DNA of 11,785 nucleotides from Baffinella frigidus (taxonomy: Eukaryota; Cryptophyceae; Cryptomonadales; Baffinellaceae): assembly GCA_026770585.1 (NCBI GenBank), contig MU646553.1:460682-472466 (forward strand), read 5' to 3'. This document shows, in pieces, positions 1 to 6,850 of this stretch. Under the pieces are notes generated by a model. It saw only the letters and a program-made list of their open reading frames with translations. It searched no databases and was not told where the DNA came from. Numbering within the stretch: the first letter of the stretch is position 1; every line of letters starts with the position of its first letter. Made by a program: the position numbers and the translations under genes.

Positions 1-330
1 GGGGTTTAGGGCTCAAAATTTAGCGTGTAGGGTTTGGGGTTCACGGTTTAGAGAATAGGGTTTGGGGTTCAGGGTCAAGGGTTCAGGGTTCAGGGTTTAG
101 GGTCTAGGGTTCAGGGTTCAGGGTTCAGGGTTTAGGGTTGAAGGTTCAAGGTTTAAGGTTTAAGGATTAGAGTTCAGGGTCCACGATTTCGGGCTCAGGG
201 TTTAGGATTTCGCGTTTAGGGTTTGAGTTTTAGTGTTTAGTGTTTTGTCTTAAAAGTGCAGTTTGGTGTTCAAGTTTCAGTGGCTCAGGGTTTTAGTGTT
301 TCGGATAAGGGTTGAGTTGAGGGTCTGTTA
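1..330 (+). repeat. Degenerate telomere-like repeat block A (TTTAGGG on + strand)
   Basis: Heptamer-like units GGGTTTA, GGGTTCA, GGGTCTA and GGTTTAA follow each other with many substitutions and small indels, fading out by about position 330. The block runs off the left edge, so its full length is unknown. Its G-rich strand is +, the polarity that elsewhere in this window marks introns of minus-strand genes, but I see no exon next to it. The units are too degenerate for an active chromosome end. Confidence 0.85.
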
Positions 331-679
331 TTGTGTGTTCTGGGTTGAGTTTCTTGAAGTCTTTTCCGGAGATCCTTTCAGTTCTCTCGAACAGAAGTTT
401 CGTTTGGGTTCGAAAGGAAATTCCGGCTTGCCGACACCCAAGAATTACGAAAACTCGTTAATCTCGGTTGACTTTGGGATCCTAGGTCCTAACAAGTCAT
501 GGAGGAGGGGAAATTCTCCTCTACGAAATTTATAAAAATCGTTTTACGCGACAAGGACGCATCACACATGTTGCAACATGCGTGGAACACCTTGGCCGAA
601 ACTGTTTCAAAAACGACAAGGATCATCAGCACGTGACATGACATCTGGGGAACATGTTGAAACATGACATCTGGGGAAC
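331..679. other. Stretch without a supported gene; short palindrome and tandem direct repeat
   Basis: No convincing coding sequence is visible. Positions 567-580 form a perfect 14-bp palindrome, CATGTTGCAACATG. A 22-bp sequence beginning ACATGACATCTGG occurs twice in direct orientation at 636-657 and 662-683 with a 26-bp period. The words CGACAAGG and ATCA are also shared between about 549 and 613, so this may be a decayed tandem duplication just upstream of the first plus-strand coding segment. Confidence 0.5.
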
Positions 680-1204
680 ATGTGGATCCAAAAAAAAATG
701 CACCCGGGGGTGTTCAATTTTGGGTGCAATTTGTTTTTGAGCTCTGTCCAAAAGCTCAACGGAACAGAAAGAACGTCAGGCCAACGGTTCGAGCGTTGGA
801 ATGGTAGCGTTCGTGCCCAGCGACGGCAGCTCCCCGGAGCGGACGACTTCCGGTGCGAGCAGGCCAGTGATCGGTGGAGTGCGCGCACAGCTTTTCAAGC
901 GTCAGGGGTCGCAGGGCGACGTGGTGATTGCCGCCTCCGCGGCACGAGGGACTCGGCAGGGACATTTGGGGGGAGGGGTCTTGGGAGGGTTGCCGTCTTG
1001 GACCTGGCAAAACAGAGGCAATGCCTCGATGATATTATGTACTCGCTGCTGCACGCGTGTTTTGCATCGCTGGGATGTGGAAAGTGCCGAGACTCACCAT
1101 CTCACATCGCGTCGCTTACCATCTTGCCTCCCACACGGGCAGCTCGGGGTGGTGGAACACATGAAGAGACTCAACTTCTCCAGCTCTTCTCCGTCTGCAA
1201 GAAG
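680..1204 (+). CDS. Candidate exon(s) of an unidentified plus-strand gene
   Basis: One frame is open from an ATG at 680 to 1204. The part from about residue 100 on is the most protein-like, with RQCLDDIMYSLLHACFASLG at about 1016-1075. I do not recognise a family. The right boundary is chosen because the frame reaches AAG|GTGCCT in phase 0, followed by a 49-bp pyrimidine-rich segment ending in CTCTACAG and then a short exon with a perfect donor. The left boundary is uncertain: AACAG at 1011-1015 could be a 3' splice site, giving an exon 1016-1204, and an overlapping frame starting at 801 (MVAFVPSDG...) could be an earlier exon. Strand is supported by the CCCTAAA polarity of the following introns. 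Confidence 0.4.
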
Positions 1205-1253
1205 GTGCCTGACCCTAAACTCTAAACCCTCTCCCACCACCGACCCTCTACAG
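1205..1253 (+). other. Predicted 49-bp intron containing telomere-like sequence
   Basis: The segment starts GTGCCT and ends CTCTACAG. Its body is made of CCCTAAACTCTAAACCCTCTCCC, that is, CCCTAAA-type units, which provide the pyrimidine tract. Both flanking coding segments are in phase 0. Confidence 0.5.
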
Positions 1254-1291
1254 AAATGGAGCACGTCAGCAGTGCGTGGCAGCCAAGAGAG
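1254..1291 (+). CDS. Candidate 38-bp exon, unidentified gene
   Basis: It lies between a CTACAG acceptor and an AGAG|GTAAGAG donor, the best 5' splice site in the window. It continues phase 0 from the preceding exon (K W S T S A V R G S Q E R) and ends in phase 2, which matches the open frame of the next candidate exon at 1502. No function can be assigned. Confidence 0.5.
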
Positions 1292-1501
1292 GTAAGAGAG
1301 AAGACGCATTCACACTCAAGCAAGGAGTGCAGTCTTCTCTGTCTCTTGGGTGGCCGACCCCAACGTAGAAAGAGAGAGAAGACGTGTTTGGCGCCTCACA
1401 CCCTGAACCCCAAACCTCTCAAAACCCTGAACCCTGAACCCCGAAGCCTGAACCCCAAACCCCAAAGCCTGAACCCTACCCCCCCCACCCACCCCCTGCA
1501 G
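1292..1501 (+). other. Predicted 210-bp intron; its 3' half is telomere-like block B (CCCTGAACCCC)
   Basis: The intron begins GTAAGAG and ends CCCTGCAG. From about 1399 to 1497 it is made of CCCTGAACCCC, CCCAAACC and CCCTACCC units, C-rich on the + strand. These run to within a few bases of the acceptor and so supply the polypyrimidine tract. The exon on each side is open in a compatible phase. Confidence 0.55.
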
Positions 1502-1655
1502 TACATCCGCCGGCGAGAAGACCACTTGGGGGCTAACCCTCCAGATCAAGTTCCCCCCGCGCCTCGCTCCTTACCCGTCTTCGAAGTCGTCCTCTCGTGG
1601 CGTGCGCCGGCCATGGGCCGCGCCCCCCCTCGACCTCGACACGCACTGCTCTCAG
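1502..1655 (+). CDS. Candidate exon, unidentified gene
   Basis: After the acceptor at 1499-1501 the frame set by the 38-bp exon reads S T S A G E K T T W G L T L Q I K F P P R L and stays open to a TAG at 1674-1676. A donor-like CAG|GTCAAG at 1655/1656 ends the exon in phase 0, which would allow splicing to the open segment starting at 1880. If that donor is not used, the protein ends at 1673. The first bases (GCCGGCGAGAAGACCACT) resemble those after the acceptor-like sites at 2194 and 2503, which hints at repeated exon starts. I recognise no domain. Confidence 0.4.
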
Positions 1656-1879
1656 GTCAAGGAACACACCTTCTAGCTGCTCTGCCTGGGTAAAACTAGG
1701 CTCGCCATAGAAATAGTTTGAGTTGCTTAAAACTGTTTGGTTTACCCCCCCCAAAGCCTGCCAGAGGGTCCTAGAGAAACCGCTACTGTAGACTCCACGA
1801 GAGGTGCGTCACAAATGCACGACCCCCCCTTGACCGGCCTTGGTTCTAGGGTGCTAGGTTGTTAAGGAGCTGTACCCAG

Positions 1880-2005
1880 CGGCGATGGTATTGCCCCCGG
1901 GGCCAGGAGCAGATCCGAGACCAGATCGCGCCCACCGTGGGAATGGTGCTCAGGGGTTTGACGATGCTGCATCAGCCACCGCTCTCGTGCGGGACGGGAC
2001 CAACT
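1880..2005 (+). CDS. Candidate exon fragment, unidentified gene
   Basis: Following TACCCAG at 1873-1879, one frame reads R R W Y C P R G Q E Q I R D Q I A P T V G M V L R G L for 42 codons to a TGA at 2006-2008. It is in phase with the exon ending at 1655. The amphipathic, low-bias composition looks coding, but no donor is clear and no family is recognised. A shared 16-bp motif, CACGAGAG/GTGCGT..ACAA, at about 1796 and 2460 looks like a duplicated 5' splice site. Confidence 0.25.
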
Positions 2006-2137
2006 TGAAGGCTTCTCAAGATTTGTACCTGAACTCAGGTCCAGATTCCGGACCTGGACTCTCAAAATGTTCCGAGCAGCTATCCCGGAGGCAGTCCTCA
2101 CATCCTGACCGGCACACACCTCCCACTCAGCCCCACG

Positions 2138-2190
2138 TCCTAACCCCTAAACCCAAACCCCTAAACCTGACCCCCCCCCTCCCCCCCCCG
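2138..2190 (+). repeat. Telomere-like block C (CCCTAAACC on +)
   Basis: CCTAACCCCTAAACCCAAACCCCTAAACCTG units grade into C-runs and end at CCGACAG (2188-2194), an acceptor-like sequence followed by CCGGCGAAGAAAGCCACT. The downstream frames close quickly, so no exon is called, but the arrangement repeats that of block B. Confidence 0.7.
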
Positions 2191-2194
2191 ACAG

Positions 2195-2503
2195 CCGGCG
2201 AAGAAAGCCACTCTCATAGAAAAACTGATTTAATTTCAAATAGCGACTTCCAATGGAAATTGCTACACGTTTGCTTAATATTACTAGCTGGACGTAAAGA
2301 TCGTCCTGTGTAATAAATTTCACTACCAAAATGTTCTCAATTGAATCAGTTCTCCTATGAACTCCTCGGAAGCCTCCCTGGGAGATTCATCGCGCAACTC
2401 CGCCGACGTTTTGGGTTTAGAGTTTGACAAGATTTGTCTTCCTCCGAGAAAATGAAATGCACGAGAGGTGCGTAACAACCCTTAACCCCAAGCCCCTCAA
2501 CAG
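2195..2503 (+). other. Mostly non-coding stretch with a possible 37-bp intron (2467-2503)
   Basis: 2195-2440 is AT-richer with no supported coding. CACGAGAG|GTGCGTAACAACC at 2459-2479 looks like a strong 5' splice site, and AGCCCCTCAACAG at 2491-2503 a 3' splice site. The 37 bp between them is CCCTTAACCCC-like. That is very short for an intron, so the acceptor may pair with an earlier donor. Confidence 0.3.
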
Positions 2504-2664
2504 GCGGCGCAGAAAGCACCGGACACCTCGGCACCAACTTCCTCCGCGGGACAACTTTTCTCGCAGGACAGCTTTTCCGAACTTGTGTTGAGCAAGACTT
2601 CCTCCTCCCCGGAGTCAAAATTCGCCCTGGACCACTTTGAGACGCCTGCCGCGCCTCGTGGAGG
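2504..2664 (+). CDS. Candidate penultimate exon, Ser/Thr-rich, unidentified gene
   Basis: After CTCAACAG the frame reads A A Q K A P D T S A P T S S A G Q L F S Q D, then SFSELVLSKTSSSPESKFAL, to CGTGGAGG|GTACCA, ending in phase 2. The composition is that of a disordered, serine-rich linker. It is followed directly by telomere-like block D with CCCTAAA on the sense strand, then a CTAAACCAG acceptor whose downstream exon continues in the right phase. Confidence 0.45.
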
Positions 2665-2670
2665 GTACCA

Positions 2671-2837
2671 CAGAACCCCAAACCCCCAACCCCAACCCCT
2701 GAACCCTAAACCCTAAACCCTAAACCCTAAACCCTAAACCCCAAACCCTAAACCCCAACCCCTAAATCATAAACCCTAAACCCCAAACCCCAAACACAAA
2801 CCCTAGACCCTGAACCCTTTGGTCCTAGACTCTAAAC
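2671..2837 (+). repeat. Telomere-like block D inside a predicted intron (2665-2840)
   Basis: Several consecutive CCCTAAA units at about 2697-2745 are the cleanest C-strand array in the window. They are flanked by CCCCAAACC and CCCTAGACCCTGAACCC variants. The block begins six bases after a predicted donor and ends in TCTAAACCAG, a predicted 3' splice site, so it makes up almost the whole intron. Confidence 0.8.
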
Positions 2838-2840
2838 CAG

Positions 2841-3126
2841 GTCCTTACATTCGTGGCCGGCACCGCGGGGGGCGTCCTCATCAATGTGGGGGGGCGCATC
2901 GCTGCTCGAGAGGGGCGGGGGGGCATGGGTAGGTACCTCGGCGGGGGTCTCCGATGTAGGGGGGGACTCCGATGTCCGGAGGAGCACAGCAGACCCGCCT
3001 CTGACGCCGCGCGGTGCGGCTCCGGACATGTGGGGGGTCGCATCGGGGGTGCGAGAGAGGGGGGTCGCATCGCTGCTGCGAGAGAAGGGCGGGGCGTGCG
3101 CGGTTAGCAGGAGCGCCACAGGCTGA
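2841..3126 (+). CDS. Candidate terminal exon, Gly/Ser/Arg-rich, unidentified gene
   Basis: Entering in phase 2 from the exon ending at 2664, the frame stays open to TGA at 3124-3126. It encodes low-complexity sequence with an internal imperfect repeat (MWGGASLLERGGGA ... GVASLLREKGGA). An AATAAA follows 17 nt after the stop. The opposite strand is also open over 2832-3176 (Pro/Ser/Thr-rich, with SDATP and SDAPP repeats), so coding strand is not certain. Phase continuity and the polyadenylation signal favour +. Confidence 0.4.
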
Positions 3127-3133
3127 ATTGGGT

Positions 3134-3190
3134 CGCGTCGCTCAATAAATGTTGTCTCAGATGCGCGTCCATCCAAACGATTTTTGGTTC
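3134..3190 (+). repeat. Dispersed repeat, copy 1 (with AATAAA)
   Basis: The order CGCGT..GCTC.AATAAA...TCTCA..GC..GTCCATC.AAACGATTT..GGT is shared with about 7815-7870 in the same orientation, at roughly 75% identity with small indels by eye. It may be a copied gene 3' end. Confidence 0.55.
3144..3149 (+). promoter_or_regulatory. Possible AATAAA polyadenylation signal
   Basis: AATAAA lies 17 nt downstream of the TGA ending the candidate terminal exon. It also falls in a short dispersed repeat whose second copy at about 7815-7870 keeps the AATAAA. Confidence 0.4.
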
Positions 3191-3280
3191 AAATTGAGGA
3201 GATTTATAGCCCTGAATGTACAGAATGGCTCCAACGCCCTTCCTGAATTTTATGAAGCGACCCGATCCCCAGGGTAGCTA

Positions 3281-3382
3281 CAGGGGTAGCTCGTTCATGA
3301 GAAAGCGCCACCCCCTAGGCTATGCCTAGCGCCCTTCAGGGTCCAGGGGGGTGGGCAGTTTCATACGAGCGAGGTACCCTTG
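3281..3382. mobile_element. Foldback element, CAGGGGTACCTCGC family, copy C
   Basis: The left end CAGGGGTAGCTCGTTCATGA and the reverse complement of the right end CAAGGGTACCTCGCTCGTAT form an imperfect terminal inverted repeat of about 25-30 bp. TA precedes the left end; the right flank is CA, possibly a mutated TA. There is no coding capacity. Two other copies lie at 4980-5078 and 6436-6552, but their flanks differ from this one, so it is an independent insertion. The size, inverted ends and TA flanks suggest a MITE of the Tc1/mariner type, which is an inference. Confidence 0.55.
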
Positions 3383-3756
3383 CAGATTTGGCCAGGCTTT
3401 GGAAAGCCCTCGGGGCCCCCTTTTGCATCCTACCCAATGTCCGTCCCATCTTGTCTAACACTCTGAAATTGAATTTGACGACTACCAGCCGCGCCCAGTT
3501 TGTACTAAAAAGTGACGTCCAACATGGAGTCCAGTCCAGAATTACCCGAGTGATTTGCCCCCTCGCTACCCGAGCAAGGGGGCCCCTACCCTCCACCTTG
3601 GTCGGATAGCGAGGGGGCAAATGGATATTTTTGAATCGGGTACGAATTACGGAAATTACAAGTGACAAGTATCACTCGCGATTCTTTAGATGCCGGTCTT
3701 TTACATGTCAACGACCAAGTTGGAGTCAGATCCAGTTTGTACCAGGGAACTGTACT
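3383..3756. repeat. Gene-free stretch with a foldback sequence at 3553-3622
   Basis: Positions 3553-3573 (ATTTGCCCCCTCGCTACCCGA, 21 nt) pair with 3602-3622 with one mismatch, around a 28-nt spacer that can pair further (CAAGG/CCTTG). This could be a small non-autonomous transposon or an RNA hairpin. The rest shows no supported gene; open frames across it read through the hairpin and are not convincing. Confidence 0.5.
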
Positions 3757-4285
3757 AGGTTTGAGGTTTTAGGGTTTAGGGTTTGGGGTTTAGGGTTAAG
3801 GGTTAAGGGTTCAGGGTTTAGGGTTTAAGCTTCAGGGTTTAGGCTTGAGGGTTGAAGGTTCAGGGATAGAAGTTTTGGGTGCAGGATTTGGGGTTTAGGG
3901 TTTGGGGTTTAGGGTCTAGGGTTTATTATTCAGGATTTATTGTTTAGGGTTGAGAGTTTATGGTTTAGGGTTTAGGGTTTCCAAGTTCAGGGTTTAGGTT
4001 GCAGGGTTTAGGGTTCAGGTTTGAGGTTTCAGGCTTGAGGGGTTTGGGTTTCAGGGGTGGGGTTTAGGGTTCAGGTTTCAGGATCAGGGATTTAGGATTC
4101 AGGGTTAAGGGATTAGGGATTTAGAGTTTGGGGTTTAGTTTTTAAAGTTTGGGGTTTAGTGTTTAGGGTAAGGGTTCAGGGTTCAAGTTTCAGGGATTAG
4201 GGTTCAGGGTTTAGTGTTTTTTGTTTTCGGGTTTAGGGCTTAGGGTTGTTTAGAGCTCAGGGTTCAGGGCTTAGCGCCCAGGGTT
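3757..4285 (+). repeat. Long degenerate telomere-like block E (TTTAGGG on +)
   Basis: About 530 bp of GGGTTTA, GGGTTTGG, GGGTTCA and GGTTTCA units, heavily mutated. Its right end is part of the inverted duplication: sequence around 4250-4285 (AGGGCTTAGCGCCCAGGGTTTA) matches, in reverse, the C-rich sequence after 6806. The repeats are thus older than the duplication. Confidence 0.85.
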
Positions 4286-4416
4286 TATCAGTGTGGTGAT
4301 GCGGCGGGGGCACGACACGCGTGGGTCTTGATCACGCGTGGGTCGTGGTCGAGTTTTGACCTTGCCGAGTAGGGTCACGCGGGTACCTCGAATTCAAAAA
4401 CACACCTCCCCCCAAG

Positions 4417-4652
4417 CCACTCGAGGCTGAAAGAGGGTGTATTTTAAATGAGGGGTTGTTAAATTTAGAACAATAAGTGTCAACAAGTGAACCACGGCAG
4501 GCTTGGTCACGTATCCCGCGGATATCCGCGGGATACGGGACTATACGCCCCTGCTTGTATGAAAATTACTACACCCATTCCCCCCCCTTCACTTGTAAAG
4601 AAATTGTAAAGTTAAAACTTTTAGAAATAGTCACATTTCTAGCCTCGAGTGG
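4417..4652. mobile_element. 236-bp terminal-inverted-repeat element
   Basis: The ends are a perfect 12-bp inverted repeat, CCACTCGAGGCT...AGCCTCGAGTGG, extendable to about 16 bp with one indel (AGAAA). The interior is AT-rich, has no useful ORF and contains a perfect 28-bp palindrome at 4510-4537. The insertion is demonstrated by the paralogous copy B, where the flanks (GGTACCTCGAATT... and AGGACCACGCT in this orientation) are joined without it near 6700-6720. A target duplication is not obvious beyond a possible AG. It is too small to encode a transposase, so non-autonomous. Confidence 0.7.
4510..4537. repeat. Perfect 28-bp palindrome
   Basis: CGTATCCCGCGGAT is followed immediately by its exact reverse complement, with no loop. 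It lies near the middle of the 236-bp inverted-repeat element and could extrude as a cruciform. Confidence 0.85.
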
Positions 4653-4753
4653 AGGACCACGCTAGGCTCCTAGGTTTCGGCCAACAGAAGGGAGCGTGTT
4701 TTTTTAGTTCGAGTTACCCCTGTACGGGCGGAACAGCAGCGGGCAAGCGTCTC

Positions 4754-4756
<3 letters not shown>

Positions 4757-4800
<44 letters not shown>

Positions 4801-4860
4801 TCTCTCTCGCTCTCTCTCGCGCGCGCGCGAGCTCTCTCTCGAACCCCTCTCTCTCTCTGA
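4757..4860 (+). repeat. (CT)n microsatellite with a (CG)n core
   Basis: 35 bases of uninterrupted CT at 4759-4793 are followed by CTCTCTCGCTCTCTCTC and a TCGCGCGCGCGCGA palindrome. The matching place in copy B has only a short GAGAGAGAGAAGGGGGAGAGAG tract (about 6670-6691), so the array expanded in copy A. Its Ser-Leu open frame is not a gene. Confidence 0.9.
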
Positions 4861-4979
4861 GCGCAGCTGGCCACAGATTAATAAGGGGCCCAACTGAATC
4901 TGATTAGAATCCCGTCTGCTAGTCCATTTTCATAAAAATCAATAGTGTTCTCGGATGAACTCTCACAGGAGAGGGATTA

Positions 4980-5078
4980 CAGGGGTACCTCGCTCATTAG
5001 AAAACGCCCCCCCCCCATTGGACCACCATGGGGGCCTAGGCATGGAGGAGGCGCTTTCTTAGGAGCAAGGTGCCCCTG
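4980..5078. mobile_element. Foldback element, CAGGGGTACCTCGC family, copy A
   Basis: CAGGGGTACCTCGCTCATTA at the left pairs with the right end, whose reverse complement is CAGGGGCACCTTGCTCCTAA; both continue with GAAA(A/G)CGCC. TA flanks the left end. The right flank TT was hit by the 133-bp insertion, whose target duplication overlaps this element's terminus. Confidence 0.6.
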
Positions 5079-5082
5079 TTCA

Positions 5083-5215
5083 TGGTAGGAGGTGAAGTTA
5101 GAATCCATCCGGAAAATGCTCGTATGAGCGGCCGACACGGGGTACAGTAAGTGGCACAATGCGTAGCATGTGCGGCGCTGACGCTGGTTGTTTGGCAATA
5201 AATTATCAATCTCTC
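5083..5215 (-). mobile_element. 133-bp mobile element with 12-bp target duplication, copy 1
   Basis: The element is bounded by an exact 12-bp direct repeat, TGCCCCTGTTCA, at 5071-5082 and 5216-5227. The paralogous site in copy B (6432-6443, reverse TGCCCCTGTACA) has one copy and no insert, so this is a clean occupied/empty pair. Read on the minus strand it starts GAGAGATTGATAATTTATTG and ends CTAACTTCACCTCCTA, and matches 8128-8257 with about two differences in 130 bp. It has no terminal inverted repeats and no tRNA-like A/B boxes that I recognise. It contains a short open frame (MPNNQRQRRTC...), conserved only because the DNA is. Confidence 0.8.
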
Positions 5216-5227
5216 TGCCCCTGTTCA

Positions 5228-5902
5228 GGGGTTACTGGAAACGACGGACACGCACCACCACCACCCTTAGGGTGGTCCTATTGCTCCTAGGACTAGACCT
5301 ACCGTAGGACCCCAGGGCGGTTGCATCTACCCCTTTCGCCCCCGAAATCTAAGCACCCGAGGCGCGCAGCGTGTCCCTTGCAGCCTCCAGCGGACTTCTG
5401 TTGCCTCATCTTTTGATGCCATGCAACGAGAGAGAGGCTGACTTCCTTGGACGCCAGCATCCGCAAGTTGAAGTTGGGGCGTGGGAATGCAAGAAGAGTG
5501 ATTGTTTTTTCTCGTGCCAAATCCTTTGTGTTACAGCCGGTTTTTTGAGCCGCCTGATCCAAATAACCTGTCCAAAGCGACATCTCAAGCCTGAGTTTTT
5601 TTAATTTGTTTTCAGATTCCAGGCGGGGGGGAGCGGGGGTGAGGGTCACTTGAGGTGCGGGGAGTGGGGGGGCACCATGCGGTGCACCGTGGGCTGAAAA
5701 AAATGGAGAAAAAATATTTTTGAAAAAAATTGTAAAGCAAAAAGACTTAAAATTGTAAAGGGCCCTTACAATTTTAAATCTTTTTCAAAATCATTTCCGG
5801 CCAGTTAGAATTTTGGGCCTAAGGGAAATCCTAAGGCCACTTTTTATGGTCGGGAAAATTTTATCAGATTACTACAGTCACGCTTGTTTTGACCACGTGA
5901 AT
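5228..5902. other. Spacer with a hypothetical minus-strand ORF (5299-5649) and an AT-rich palindrome (5739-5785)
   Basis: A 116-codon minus-strand ORF (start MTLTPAPPRLESENKLKKLR, end at 5299) is the longest open frame here not made of repeat. I recognise no family, it has no clear splice or polyadenylation context, and it runs into duplicated sequence at its 3' end, so coding is doubtful. Positions 5739-5785 form a near-perfect inverted repeat centred on GGGCCC, with arms AAAAAGACTTAAAATTGTAA and TTACAATTTTAAATCTTTTT. Confidence 0.3.
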
Positions 5903-5958
5903 TCAACCCTCAACCCTCAACCCTAAACCCACAACCCTCAACCCTAAACCCTAAACCA
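5903..5958 (+). repeat. Telomere-like block F (CCCTAAACC on +)
   Basis: AACCCTCAACCCTCAACCC and CCCTAAACCCTAAACC units lead directly into CCAG at 5956-5959, an acceptor-like site on the + strand. This is the same arrangement as the intronic blocks of the plus-strand gene. Confidence 0.75.
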
Positions 5959-5959
5959 G

Positions 5960-6227
5960 GGTCGACTTGGTGATGGTAACAGGGTGTCCCATGGAGATTG
6001 AGGCGTGGCACGGGGGGTCGCTCTGCGAGGGCGGGGGGGGCACTCACTGGGGAGCAGTGGGCGCGCTACCCGGGGTGTCCTGGGTGCCCTGGAGGAGGGG
6101 GGCAGATGGGTGCGTACGGACAGGGGTGTGGCGCGTAGTAACAGGTGTTTGCGCCCGGGCGGTAGTTTTTAGTAAGGTTAGTTGCGCACGAGCGCTGCAG
6201 GAAGGTGCGTGCGTAGGCGGCACATGA
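5960..6227 (+). CDS. Candidate exon or gene fragment after block F, doubtful
   Basis: Directly after the block F CCAG the frame reads VDLVMVTGCPMEIEAWHGGS and stays open to a TAA at about 6225. The first 20 residues look coding; the rest is Gly/Val/Arg-rich. A minus-strand Cys/Pro-rich frame (6066-6275) overlaps and cannot be excluded. Only the position after a telomere-like block favours this call. Confidence 0.2.
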
Positions 6228-6344
6228 TGCCACAGAGTAAATCCATTCCAAACAAATGGTTCTTGCTTTGGCCACAGGGGTACTCCCACTCTTGTTGAGA
6301 GTGACTTGATCCTGGGGCTGTGCATAGGTTTCTCGAAATTTATG

Positions 6345-6850
6345 ACACGCTAGGGACCTACAGTAGATCTAGTCCTAGGAGCAATAGGACCACCCTAAGG
6401 GCGGTGCGTGTCTTTGCTTTCGAGTAACTCCTGTACAGGGGCACCTTGCTCATAAGAAAGCACCTCCTCCTAGGACCCTACAGTAGAACTATGCCTAGGG
6501 CCCTGTGGTGTTCCAAGGGGGAGGGCATTGTCTAATGAGCGAGGTACCCCTGTACTCCCTCTCCTGTGAGAGTTCATCCAGGAACATGATGAATTCTGAT
6601 GAAAATAGACTAGCAACCGGGATTCTGGTGCTAATTAAATTCAGTTGGGGCCCTAATTAACCTTGGTCCAGAGAGAGAGAAGGGGGAGAGAGCGTGGTCC
6701 TAGGGCGCCAGATGAGTTCTTAAATTCGAGGTACCCGTGTGCCCCTACTCGGCAAGGTCAAAACTCGACCAAGACCCACGCGTGTCGCGCGCCCGCAGCA
6801 TCGCCAAACTCTAAACCCTGGGCTCCAAGCCCTGAACATCAACCCCCAAA
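6345..6850 (+). repeat. Inverted segmental duplication, copy B
   Basis: This is the shorter mirror copy of 4240-5312. It lacks the 236-bp inverted-repeat element and the 133-bp element, so it preserves both empty sites. The match continues at the outer end into telomere-like sequence (TAAACCCTGGGC.C.AAGCCCTGAAC). The inner end fades near 6345, leaving about 1 kb of unique spacer between the arms. Confidence 0.8.
6436..6552. mobile_element. Foldback element, CAGGGGTACCTCGC family, copy B
   Basis: The inverted ends CAGGGGCACCTTGCTCATAA and CTAATGAGCGAGGTACCCCTG are flanked on both sides by TA (6434-6435 and 6553-6554), the best preserved of the three copies. The interior includes CCTACAGTAG and CCTAGG words. 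A fragment of the same terminus occurs at about 6276 (CAGGGGTACTC) and another at about 4712 (GAGTTACCCCTGTAC). Confidence 0.6.

Larger units (their letters stand above)
4240..5312 (-). repeat. Inverted segmental duplication, copy A
   Basis: Read on the minus strand, this segment aligns in order with 6345-6850. Landmarks shared in both are CTAGTCCTAGGAGCAATAGG, CACCTTGCTC.TAAGAAAGC, TAATGAGCGAGGTACCCCTG, CTCTCCTGTGAGAGTTCATC, GACTAGCA..CGGGATTCT, a GA microsatellite, AGCGTGGTCCT, CTACTCGGCAAGGTCAAAAC and CCACGCGTGTCG, ending in the telomere-like AGCCCTGAAC. Copy A is longer because it gained two mobile elements (4417-4652 and 5083-5215) and an expanded microsatellite. Confidence 0.8.

Noticed and set aside
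1-330. A true chromosome end (telomere) at the left edge
   Set aside because: The repeats are strongly degenerate, and similar blocks of both orientations occur throughout the window, so they are interstitial.
3631-3828. Open frames rich in GFRVWGLGFRV-type peptides (also at 9027-9422, 9461-9679 and 10433-10615)
   Set aside because: They are translations of degenerate TTTAGGG/TTTGGGG repeats, which lack stops in some frames; the coding part of the last one is on the other strand.
4649-4897. Ser-Leu repeat ORF
   Set aside because: It is a translation of the CT microsatellite.
5299-5649. 116-residue minus-strand ORF as a real gene
   Set aside because: No recognised domain or splice, start or polyadenylation context, and overlap with duplicated sequence. 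Kept only as a low-confidence remark.
6066-6275. Cys/Pro-rich minus-strand ORF as a real gene
   Set aside because: Composition comes from a GC-rich stretch; neither strand of this region gives independent support.
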